Positions 19,701 through 26,514 of a stretch of DNA of 64,000 bases are shown in pieces; positions within the stretch are counted from its first letter, which is position 1; every line of letters starts with the position of its first letter. This stretch comes from Cyclobacteriaceae bacterium. Its GTDB lineage: Bacteria > Bacteroidota > Bacteroidia > Cytophagales > Cyclobacteriaceae. The translations under genes and the position numbers were made by a program. The notes beneath the pieces were generated by a model. That model was not told the origin of the DNA. It saw only the letters and a list, made by a program, of their open reading frames with translations, and made no database searches. Where the stretch lies: contig JAGQYM010000010.1 in assembly GCA_020436085.1 (NCBI GenBank), forward strand, positions 51,524 through 115,523, written 5' to 3'.

Positions 19701-19791
19701 AGTGGATATCGCTCTTTACCTGCAGTTTGTGATTTTCCCACTGAGTGAGCTTCTTTCTGAACAGCTGAGAAATATGTTGGGCAGATCCCAT
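16741..19791 (-). CDS. FG-GAP/VCBS-repeat surface protein with T9SS type B sorting domain (paralogue B)
   Basis: A 1016-residue paralogue of the flanking genes with the same layout: a basic leader of about 60 residues (MGSAQHISQLFRKKL...), a late signal peptide (MQLAALGGTLVALTPF...VQAQ), repeated Ca-binding DLDNDGDLDLI units up to about residue 650, cadherin/Ig-like domains, and a C-terminal type B sorting domain (NGISPNGDEFNQFF, VSIFNRWGDRIFE, GYLTLKR). Two blocks (NPFYGIDLNRDVSPEFVDLD and ENKGDAVFERK) recur in all three proteins. It would be exported by Sec and then T9SS. Tandem duplication is the simplest origin. Confidence 0.9.
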   Translation of the reverse strand: MGSAQHISQLFRKKLTQWENHKLQVKSDIHSGKFYRFKSGKRQSLISKLHRLTRRLNKLQWQMQLAALGGTLVALTPFDKVQAQELGPFIKKSRLENPLRTPLSGYAMKPTAIDLDNDGDYDIVSGNSDFLQVFKNVGDNTTPIFEDIGSLSDNYNYTPASLPHYKPAFADVDGDGDMDLAVATYNSGIIYYRNDGSSYTQLTGPSNPFNSISISTFPSISFIDYDGDTDFDLLVADTYSGGGRLQYFRNDGSSTFTPTAIPLPDISDGYFRRPVPIISDIDEDGFPDLTIGTRDDNIRFFEDTGGGFVEDVNPWNSANKTGNPFYGIDLNRDVSPEFVDLDGDGDLDLIAGYVQFFFQNVEAVAYFENKGDAVFERKVFLDNPFGGAATGADGVPYFVDVDEDGTLDALLGGKYGNTLTYYKNVGGVFQQELGPSSPFYNILAGLSYFTSAKPVYVDIDNDGDLDLILGDYNGNITFFLSDDDVLSKQVMDASNPFFDLGPPRNKDVYSGLYYSVHIVGNSNTAIDLVDIDNDGDLDLFSGNHEGTVDFYRNTGTATSPHFEKPLDPTENPLDKSHIPEFDNNFFDYSDTQPKFIDLDHDGDADLILGGHYYVNDSFYGDAIFYFENVGTPEAASFEMQTPALLPYTYRNPNPGLIDMDGDGDLDIFVGDDYGIFEFYLNENPAAVTTINTSVIEYQFNTGPVTVDATLTVADSDDDDIVSATVTIQNFQPGNEALSFTAQAPVTGDFDASTGVLTLTGSASVDIYQTILRTVAYSYTGPDPGARKGKTNRVKSLARSIVFRAFDSDLTSPVSATRSLNIIGTAVNQPPSLNSITLSTVIQGSASIDLAPLISDSEGNFDPTADGAITIIAQPQSGAVASISGSVLTVNYSGLSFSGNESLQIRACDLAGGCTDVIVNVSVIGEVVVYNGISPNGDEFNQFFNIENIEILGPENKVSIFNRWGDRIFEMDNYNNDDRRFEGLSDGGKELPSGVYFYKIEFTNGLPELQGYLTLKR

Positions 19792-20011
19792 TCAGGGCAG
19801 TTCTTTGCCAAACAATATATAAAATTTATGAGTACAGATTTTCTTTGATTCTTGACAATCAGCACTCCGTCACCCTGCTTGGTGGTTAAATTCATCCCAT
19901 TCCGCCCCGCAATCCGCAATTTCTACCAATCGTATCCGGACTATTATTCCCCTGATTTTGTGAAGAAATTGTTAAGGTTCGAAGTATTGAGACCTGTTTG
20001 AAGGCCAATCA
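19792..20011. other. Intergenic region between paralogues B and C
   Basis: A 220-nt gap without coding signal. It probably carries the promoter of paralogue B and the 3' end of the paralogue C transcript. Part of it resembles the gap upstream of paralogue A. Confidence 0.35.
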
Positions 20012-22804
20012 TCATCTCTTAAGCGTCAAGTATCCCTTTAGTTCAGGAAGCCCGTTCTCAAACTTGATTCGATAAAAGTAGACACCACTCGATAACTCTT
20101 TACCATCGTCACTTCGTCCTTCGAATCTTCGGTCATCATTGTTGTAGTTACTGATTTCAAAAACCTTATCACCCCAGCGATTAAAGATTGACACATTATT
20201 TTCTGGACCGAGTGTTTCTATGTTTTCTATGTTGAAGAACTGATTGAATGCATCTCCGTTAGGAGATATTCCATTGTAAACAATAATCTCTTCGGCAATT
20301 ACAGGGGGCGAAGAGATTGTAACTGACTTTGTTGCCAGGGCTGGAGTTGTTAAGTCTTGATCGTACACTGCGAATGCGATCGTTCTGGTTAAAGCTCGTA
20401 TTCGTCCTCCAGTATTGGGAGGTCCCGGATCTGGTCCTATGTAATTATATGTTACGGTTCTTAGCACATTCCGATACGCAGTTACTGATGCCCTTCCGGT
20501 CAGGGTTAGAACACCGGTGGAGGTATCAAAGCTTCCAGTGATTGGACTTTGTGGAGTGAATGCCAATACTTCATTTCCGGCTTGAAAATTTTGAATGGTG
20601 ACGGTTGCCCTGGCAATATCATCTCCATCACTATCGGCCAGCGCAAGAGAAGCATCAAGAGTAACCGGCCCCGATTCGAATTCGTAGTCTATAACTGAGC
20701 TGTTGACCGCGGTAACAGGCGCGGGGTTTTCATTGACATAGTATTTGAAAAAGCCATTGTCATTTCCGACAAATATATCCAGGTCACCATCGCCATCTGC
20801 ATCTACCGCGCTGGGGCTGGGGCGGTAATCCGTGTCGGGGATAAGGTAACCTTGCCCTACAAAAGTTGCTGCGCTTGCTGAACCCGTATTTTCAAAAAGA
20901 AAGATGCCCCTTAAGTCATACTTAGCATACGAGTCGATTTGCCTTCCACCCAATAACAAATCCAGATCGCCATCATGATCAAGGTCAACAAACTTGGGGC
21001 TTATGCCCCTGGAGTTATCAAAGTTTCCTGATGCGAATTCTGGAATATGGCTCACATCCAGCGGGTTATCACCAGGGTTGGAAGGCGCTTCGAAAGAGGG
21101 GTTTTCCTTATCACCAGTATTCTCGAAGAATTTTATTGTTCCGTTTCCGCTACTGACAAACAAGTCAACATCTCCATCATTATCGATATCTACTAAATCC
21201 AAATAGGTAATACCACCCAAAAAAACTGAATAGTAGCTTCCAGTGTCGTAATTAAAATTGTCGTAAGAGCCGACCAGATGAAATGGATTCTCTGAGTCCA
21301 TTACCTGACGTTCAAGTGTTCCATTAATATTTTGGAAGAATGTTATTCGACCATAATAGCCACCTGTAATAAGGTCAAGATCACCATCATCATCAAGATC
21401 AACTGGAACAGGAATTGCACCTTCCCAACGTTCAAATGTTTCTGCAATGCCATCAAAAAGACTCCCTGTGGTGGTATTGCTAAATACGTTGTTACTGTTC
21501 TTGAAGAACGAAAGGGCATTACTGTACTTGCCTCCAAGCAGCGCATCGATCTCCCCATCGTCATCAATATCTACAAACGAAGCCGTGCCAACACTACCTG
21601 TAGAGGCGCCACCCAATGGATTATCAAGGAACTCTTTTCGCTCAAAAACGGAATTTCCTTTATTCTCAAAATACGCGACCGGCTCAACAGCGTTATAGTT
21701 TTGAGGGCTATATCCCGCGATCAGATCAAGGTCACCATCTAAGTCCAAATCGATCAATGACGGGAATAAAGGGCCGTTTACCAAAAGAACATCGTGAAAT
21801 GGATTCCCAGTTTTAGTGGTAGGGTTCCAGGCTGCTGTTTGTTTTACGAAGTCTGAGTTTCCTCCTTTGAAGAATGTGATGTCTCCTCCTGCTCCACCAA
21901 TGATCAAATCCAGACTTCCATCCAAATCCATGTCAGCAACAAGCGCATTAGCTCTGTTGCCATAGTCGTTGGCGTAGAATGTTGGCAAATTAGGGAGGCT
22001 TGTATTGACAAACACCGATGATCCTGTGTTTTCGTAGTATAGGATTTGTGGATCGTATGCGAGATTTGCTGTTCCGCTGATAAAGACATCCAAATCGCCA
22101 TCACCGTCATAATCTATGAAGGAGTGATGCTGGCTAAAAAATGGGTTGATGGAGTAAAAGGGATTTCCTGTAGTGCCATTCCATGCACCATTCTGTGAAG
22201 TAAAAGTTGGTGTTGTGCCATTTCCACCGCCATTATTTAGATAGTACGTAGGATGAGAGTTGCTGTACAATTGACCAACTATCAAGTCGAGATCCCCATC
22301 CCCATCGAGGTCAGCAAATGATGGAATGCCTGCGCTAATGTAACCGGTGTACGCCCCAGAAGTAGCTAGGAGGAGTTCAACTTCTTCAAAATTCCCTGTC
22401 CCATCATTTACGAACATATTCAGATATCCGTAGTTGCCTCCTACAACGATATCGGAATCACCATCATTATCCAGGTCAACCGTAGCGGGCTTCAGCCTAC
22501 TCCCTGGCAACGGCTGCCTTAGAGGGTTTGCCAAACGAGACTGTTGTAAAAATGGTCCAATTTGTTGTGCCTGAACTTTGTCAAACGGAGTTAATGAAAT
22601 CAGAGCACTACTTACTGCGGCAATCTTCACTTGCCATTTGAGTTCGCTAATACCCTTTGTAAGCCGATAAAATTTAAGGAGGAGATTGTTTCTTTTTGCC
22701 GGCCTTAGCCGAAAGAACTGGCCGGAAGCAATGCTTCTGTTCAGTTTTGTTTTTAATGCTTCTCGTCTTTCTGTCTTTTTGAGAAGCTTCCTAAAAGAAA
22801 CCAT
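20012..22804 (-). CDS. FG-GAP/VCBS-repeat surface protein with T9SS type B sorting domain (paralogue C)
   Basis: The 930-residue third member of the tandem family. The leader is more diverged (MVSFRKLLKKTERREAL...) but keeps the basic character and length, and the late signal peptide again ends LTPFDKVQAQ. The calcium-binding DLDGDGDLDLIVG repeats and the SVIDYEFESGPVTLDASLAL cadherin-like unit match its neighbours. One Ig-like domain present in A and B is missing, which explains the shorter length. The C-terminus is the type B sorting domain (NGISPNGDAFNQFF, VSIFNRWGDKVFE, GYLTLKR). Confidence 0.9.
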   Translation of the reverse strand: MVSFRKLLKKTERREALKTKLNRSIASGQFFRLRPAKRNNLLLKFYRLTKGISELKWQVKIAAVSSALISLTPFDKVQAQQIGPFLQQSRLANPLRQPLPGSRLKPATVDLDNDGDSDIVVGGNYGYLNMFVNDGTGNFEEVELLLATSGAYTGYISAGIPSFADLDGDGDLDLIVGQLYSNSHPTYYLNNGGGNGTTPTFTSQNGAWNGTTGNPFYSINPFFSQHHSFIDYDGDGDLDVFISGTANLAYDPQILYYENTGSSVFVNTSLPNLPTFYANDYGNRANALVADMDLDGSLDLIIGGAGGDITFFKGGNSDFVKQTAAWNPTTKTGNPFHDVLLVNGPLFPSLIDLDLDGDLDLIAGYSPQNYNAVEPVAYFENKGNSVFERKEFLDNPLGGASTGSVGTASFVDIDDDGEIDALLGGKYSNALSFFKNSNNVFSNTTTGSLFDGIAETFERWEGAIPVPVDLDDDGDLDLITGGYYGRITFFQNINGTLERQVMDSENPFHLVGSYDNFNYDTGSYYSVFLGGITYLDLVDIDNDGDVDLFVSSGNGTIKFFENTGDKENPSFEAPSNPGDNPLDVSHIPEFASGNFDNSRGISPKFVDLDHDGDLDLLLGGRQIDSYAKYDLRGIFLFENTGSASAATFVGQGYLIPDTDYRPSPSAVDADGDGDLDIFVGNDNGFFKYYVNENPAPVTAVNSSVIDYEFESGPVTLDASLALADSDGDDIARATVTIQNFQAGNEVLAFTPQSPITGSFDTSTGVLTLTGRASVTAYRNVLRTVTYNYIGPDPGPPNTGGRIRALTRTIAFAVYDQDLTTPALATKSVTISSPPVIAEEIIVYNGISPNGDAFNQFFNIENIETLGPENNVSIFNRWGDKVFEISNYNNDDRRFEGRSDDGKELSSGVYFYRIKFENGLPELKGYLTLKR

Positions 22805-22951
22805 GCATGGACGCGCACTAATGACGCATTTTAAAGTTATACAAAAGTTAGTTCATGTTGTTTGAGCGAGCGCAAAAGAATTTTTTAGCTAGCAGTTTGT
22901 TGGTAAATTCATGAAATAATGAGGTTTTGTTGTTGATCATTTACCCTTAAG

Positions 22952-23446
22952 ATGAATAAGCATTCCGTTTCTTTTGAAAACCTATGGGGTAAACACCCCG
23001 GTGAACTTCAAAAGGAGATTGTCACCATATGGAAACAGTTTAGTCCGGGGATGGAGGCAGAAAAAGTTAACGAAAGACTTTCTCAACTGGCTTATGTTGT
23101 AAAAAATGAATTTGAACAAGTCGTTGGAATTTCGACAGCGCAAAAGGTTTACGTCAAGCAGCTAAGAAACTATTTATATTCAGTCCGGTTGTTGATTGTA
23201 CCTTCTTATCGGCAGCCCGGGCTAGCGAGTAAACTGATAGTACTCACTCGTGACTTCTTTGAGTCGATCCACAAGAGTGACACCGATGAACGAACCATCG
23301 GAATAATTACCCTTATTGAAAATAAGGACTACAGTGAAACCAGGAGGGAGGCAATCTGGCACGCCTCTCAGATGGTGTACATTGGCAATTCGGGCAAGGG
23401 CTTTCAGGTTAGGGTTTACTACTTCAAGGACGCTACTATCAACTAA
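22952..23446 (+). CDS. GNAT-like protein 1
   Basis: A 164-residue protein I do not recognise by name. The order of elements fits a GNAT acyltransferase fold: strand VVGISTAQ, strand YLYSVRLLIVP, then SYRQPGLASKLI, which matches the R/Q-x-x-G-x-G/A acyl-CoA pyrophosphate loop (R-Q-P-G-L-A), then a helix and the strand TIGIITLIEN. Its TAA overlaps the ATG of a paralogue (TAATG), and the pair converges on the ACP-P450 module. I infer a transferase, or a degenerate binding protein, acting on CoA- or ACP-bound acyl groups. Function unproven. Confidence 0.75.
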   Translation: MNKHSVSFENLWGKHPGELQKEIVTIWKQFSPGMEAEKVNERLSQLAYVVKNEFEQVVGISTAQKVYVKQLRNYLYSVRLLIVPSYRQPGLASKLIVLTRDFFESIHKSDTDERTIGIITLIENKDYSETRREAIWHASQMVYIGNSGKGFQVRVYYFKDATIN

Positions 23447-23952
23447 TGGCTTTGAAAAGCATCGCAGATATCAAATTGGAGAACGTCTGGGGAAAAGTGT
23501 CGCCAGAGACGAAACAAGAAGCAATCAAGTTTTGGGTAGACGAAAAGGTGTTATCAGAAGAGGCTGCAGAACAACGGGCTGATGAGCTTCTATTTATTGC
23601 CAGGGATACGGACAACAAGATCATTGCGGTAAGCACCGCTATTAAGATGAGGGTTAAGCTGCTCAATGATAACCTTCTTTATCAGTACAGATGTTTTATT
23701 TCACCTAAGGCGCGAGTTGTTGGTTTCGATGTTCACTTAACAAAGCTATCGTTGCAATTCCTGGAAGAGGTGGCTAAATCGGAGGAAGTACAAAAGCCAA
23801 TTGGTGTGTTTGTTGTCGTGATCAATCCGAAGCTGAATACCAACAAGATAAACAACCAGGCAGTTTGGCGTGCCTATAAAATGTATTTCATTGGTTTTAA
23901 TACAAAAGGTCAACCCATCAGAGTTTATTACTTCAAAGGGGCAAAGATCTAG
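23446..23952 (+). CDS. GNAT-like protein 2 (paralogue with altered acyl-CoA loop)
   Basis: A 168-residue paralogue of the preceding gene: both have ENLWGK/ENVWGK near the N-terminus, a VxISTAxK or AVSTAIK strand, and end in (Q/P)(V/I)RVYYFK(D/G)A. The pyrophosphate-loop equivalent reads SPKARVVGFDVHL, so the last Gly/Ala is replaced by Asp (R-V-V-G-F-D), and catalysis may be lost or altered. The pair may form a heterodimer. Its TAG stop overlaps the TAG of the ACP gene on the other strand (shared CTAG at 23949-23952). Confidence 0.75.
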   Translation: MALKSIADIKLENVWGKVSPETKQEAIKFWVDEKVLSEEAAEQRADELLFIARDTDNKIIAVSTAIKMRVKLLNDNLLYQYRCFISPKARVVGFDVHLTKLSLQFLEEVAKSEEVQKPIGVFVVVINPKLNTNKINNQAVWRAYKMYFIGFNTKGQPIRVYYFKGAKI

Positions 23953-24182
23953 CTTATTTGCTTATCAAGATTAGCGGCAAATGAATTGATGGTGGGGTGT
24001 TCCCAAAATGAATGCGGGTTGATTTCAATTCCAAACTTCTTTTCGATCTCATCGATCAGGAAAATCGCGTGCATGCTATCAAGGCCAATCGACATGAACT
24101 CCTCATCAGGATTGATATCTTCAGACCTTACACTTAGTGTTTCGGCCACCTTACTTCGAATGAATTCTCTAACCTCAGACAT
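23949..24182 (-). CDS. Stand-alone acyl carrier protein (second module)
   Basis: A 77-residue carrier protein with the phosphopantetheine site SIGLDSM (Ser36) and the C-terminal motif FWEHPTINSFAANL. The start chosen is the ATG at 24180-24182, which overlaps the P450 TAA (TAATG). The open frame extends 19 codons further upstream inside the P450 gene but lacks ACP homology there. It is a relative of the ACP at 4412. It would carry an acyl or aminoacyl chain for the adjacent P450, and the nearest loading enzyme in the window is the FAAL at 4654. Confidence 0.91.
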   Translation of the reverse strand: MSEVREFIRSKVAETLSVRSEDINPDEEFMSIGLDSMHAIFLIDEIEKKFGIEINPHSFWEHPTINSFAANLDKQIS

Positions 24183-25372
24183 TAGCGACAACTGATATAA
24201 AGTGAACGCAAACTTCTCATGTTCAGATTTTCTTTCCAAACTGGCTGGCTCAATAGTTCAAATCTGTTGAAACGGGTGGTTAATTCATCCAGCAAAATCT
24301 CAAACTCCCTTTTAGCGAGCCAGTCGCCAAGGCAGCGATGAATACCTGAGGCAAATGCGAGATGATGGTTCGGGGTTCGGTCGAGTATCAATTCATCTGG
24401 TCTCTCGAATTTTCCTGGATCACGATTAGCTGCTCCAAGGCAAATTGTGACTGCAGCTTCTTTTTCAAATTTATGTCGCGCTATTTCGCATTCTTCCGAA
24501 GCGATCCTAACCACGATTTGAGCAGGTGAATCGAACCGAAGAAGTTCTTCGGTGGCGAGGGAAGGTATTTTCTGCTCTTGGAAACTTTTATTGAGCTCCT
24601 CATTAAGAATGAGGTGATACAGGCCAAGTTCTATAAGTCCGGCAGTGGTTTCCTCACCCGCAATGAAGAGAAAGAAACAATTTCCCATCAGTTCGTGATG
24701 CGGTATTTGTTGATCTTTATTTAAATGCACCAGCCGACTCAATAGGCTATCATCAGGGTTCTTCAATTTATCAGCGGCAAATTTCTCAAAATATGCTGCA
24801 AATTCTTCTGTGGCATTTTTCATTCTCTCGATCTGTCGGAATGTAAGATACAGATCAAGCGAGTGAATCATTTCATGAGACAAGTTCTCCAGATACTTGT
24901 AGTCTTCTATCGGCAAGCCCAGGATTTTTGTCATGGTCATTGCCGGCAGGGGTGCCGCAAGCTCTGTTGCCAGGTCAAAGCGCGTTGGATCGAGGGTGTT
25001 AAAAATCGCATCGATATTTCCTTTTATTATCGCATCAACCTCTCGATTGTTCCATGCCTGCATAATGAACTTACGAAGCAGTGTATGATCGGGCGGATTT
25101 TTGAAAACTACAAAGGACTTAAGGGCATCTACAATCACGCTAAATGATTCCCACTTATCGAGGTGCTGGGTGCTGGCCTTCTCCAGCCAGGCTGCTCGGT
25201 TGCCAACAAGAAATCGTGAGTCTTTTAAGATACTTCGTGCAGCCTCATATTCTGTCACCACCCATTCGCCTGTCCTCGCACGATGAATGGGTTCATAGTC
25301 CCTCAACGCTTTGTACATTGGATAAGGGTCGAGGATGTTCTCCTTCAGGTATGGCTTCCACGGAGACTCCAC
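24182..25372 (-). CDS. Cytochrome P450 (second paralogue, ACP-linked)
   Basis: A 396-residue soluble P450, paralogous to that at 3213. Key sites are AGEETT (238-243) in the I-helix, ExxR at E276-R279, and FASGIHRCLGDW with the haem cysteine at 347. The start is a GTG that shares its G with the TAG of the TIGR03032 gene (TAGTG), and its stop overlaps the ACP start, so all three genes are translationally coupled. As with the first P450, I infer oxidation of an ACP-tethered substrate. An electron-transfer partner is not encoded nearby. Confidence 0.93.
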   Translation of the reverse strand: MESPWKPYLKENILDPYPMYKALRDYEPIHRARTGEWVVTEYEAARSILKDSRFLVGNRAAWLEKASTQHLDKWESFSVIVDALKSFVVFKNPPDHTLLRKFIMQAWNNREVDAIIKGNIDAIFNTLDPTRFDLATELAAPLPAMTMTKILGLPIEDYKYLENLSHEMIHSLDLYLTFRQIERMKNATEEFAAYFEKFAADKLKNPDDSLLSRLVHLNKDQQIPHHELMGNCFFLFIAGEETTAGLIELGLYHLILNEELNKSFQEQKIPSLATEELLRFDSPAQIVVRIASEECEIARHKFEKEAAVTICLGAANRDPGKFERPDELILDRTPNHHLAFASGIHRCLGDWLAKREFEILLDELTTRFNRFELLSQPVWKENLNMRSLRSLYISCR

Positions 25373-26439
25373 TACTTTTCCTTTTTATCGACCACTCCCC
25401 AATAGTCATTTTCCTGTGTGGTAATTGCCATGACCTGTTGGTGCATGTCCGTATTGAGCAGCCCAGGGCGCTTAACATTGGGAATGACGCGCACATCATA
25501 GATTTCATCTACGTTGTTTTCATATTTGATAAAACCAGCGAGGCTCATACGTGGCAGATAGATGATGACGATGCCACTGTAAATTGATTTTTTCGAGATG
25601 GGAAGATTTTGAAAAGCCTGGGAGGTTTCTCTCAACTTCGAAAGTCCTATGAATAGATAATCTCCGATGCGGTCCATGCCCCTCACAAATCCATCCAGTG
25701 ATTTCAATACCTCGTACTTTCCGGGCGAAGTCATTCTTACCAGGTCTCCTGTGGCCGAGTGCAACCAGTAAAGTTGTCCGTCAATAATTCTTGGTGAATG
25801 TGGCATCAACAAGTTGGTGGCAATAATTTCGTTGGACTCCACGTCCATCAAAATGCCTCCATCTGCCTTTCGTTCTCTCCACCCACCGGGCTGGTCAGAC
25901 TGTCCAAGTGCAGTCACATACTTGGGTTTATCATTTTCAAACGCGACACCATTCAGGTGGCACTGGTCAGTTGGTGTGGTGGTTTGAATAAAAAAAGGTT
26001 TCCATTGGGAGTGAAAGCTGTATTCTTCATCAATCGTTGCCAGGCAGGAGAACCTGGTGTTCACTGCCCAAAGTTGATCCCCGGCCCAGTGCAGGTCATG
26101 AATGTCATTTTCGCCAGTAAAGTATTCGGCACGTGGAAGGTAAAGCGCATCATAGGTGTTCTTTTGTTTAGGATAGTTGGGTGCCATCTTAGCCGCATTC
26201 TTTAACACAAGCACCTTGTTTGACGTGGCGATTGCAAGTTTGTCACCTTGCAGTGCAATGCCCATTGGTTTCTCAAAATTTCTAGGTAGCTGCACGAGAT
26301 GCTCCTTATCTTGGGCGCTAATGAAAATTACCTTGCCAGCCTGATAGGTTGAGATCGCCAGGGTAGCGGCCAGACCATGAAGTATTTCTGGCGCAGTGGG
26401 AGAGAAGGTACAACTGAAGGGAGGGAGCGGAGCGGACAT
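25372..26439 (-). CDS. TIGR03032-family protein
   Basis: A 355-residue protein matching the conserved uncharacterised TIGR03032 family from memory, through its opening block LAISTYQAGKVIFIS and later blocks such as NDIHDLHWAG, DQCHLNGVAF and GWRERKADGG. Repeated short beta-type motifs suggest a propeller-like fold. There is no signal peptide, so it is probably cytoplasmic. It heads the operon with P450 and ACP (TAGTG overlap), which ties it to oxidised-acyl chemistry, either as an enzyme or as a scaffold. No catalytic residues can be assigned. Confidence 0.8.
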   Translation of the reverse strand: MSAPLPPFSCTFSPTAPEILHGLAATLAISTYQAGKVIFISAQDKEHLVQLPRNFEKPMGIALQGDKLAIATSNKVLVLKNAAKMAPNYPKQKNTYDALYLPRAEYFTGENDIHDLHWAGDQLWAVNTRFSCLATIDEEYSFHSQWKPFFIQTTTPTDQCHLNGVAFENDKPKYVTALGQSDQPGGWRERKADGGILMDVESNEIIATNLLMPHSPRIIDGQLYWLHSATGDLVRMTSPGKYEVLKSLDGFVRGMDRIGDYLFIGLSKLRETSQAFQNLPISKKSIYSGIVIIYLPRMSLAGFIKYENNVDEIYDVRVIPNVKRPGLLNTDMHQQVMAITTQENDYWGVVDKKEK

Positions 26440-26442
26440 TCT

Positions 26443-26514
26443 TGATTTAGAATTTAAGATTCAAGATTGAAAATAGCAGTAAACCTCCAATCTTGAACTT
26501 TAAATTCTGAATTT
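26443..26514 (-). repeat. Large imperfect inverted repeat between the propeller gene and TIGR03032 gene
   Basis: Two 27-nt arms (26443-26469 and 26488-26514) pair at 22 positions around an 18-nt loop. On the minus strand it begins at the stop codon of the T9SS propeller gene and ends three bases before the next ATG. It could be a transcript-end hairpin or a small dispersed repeat. No T-tract follows. Confidence 0.55.

Noticed and set aside
24183-24239. Longer start for the second ACP
   Set aside because: The extra 19 codons lie inside the P450 gene and lack ACP homology; the TAATG overlap favours 24182.
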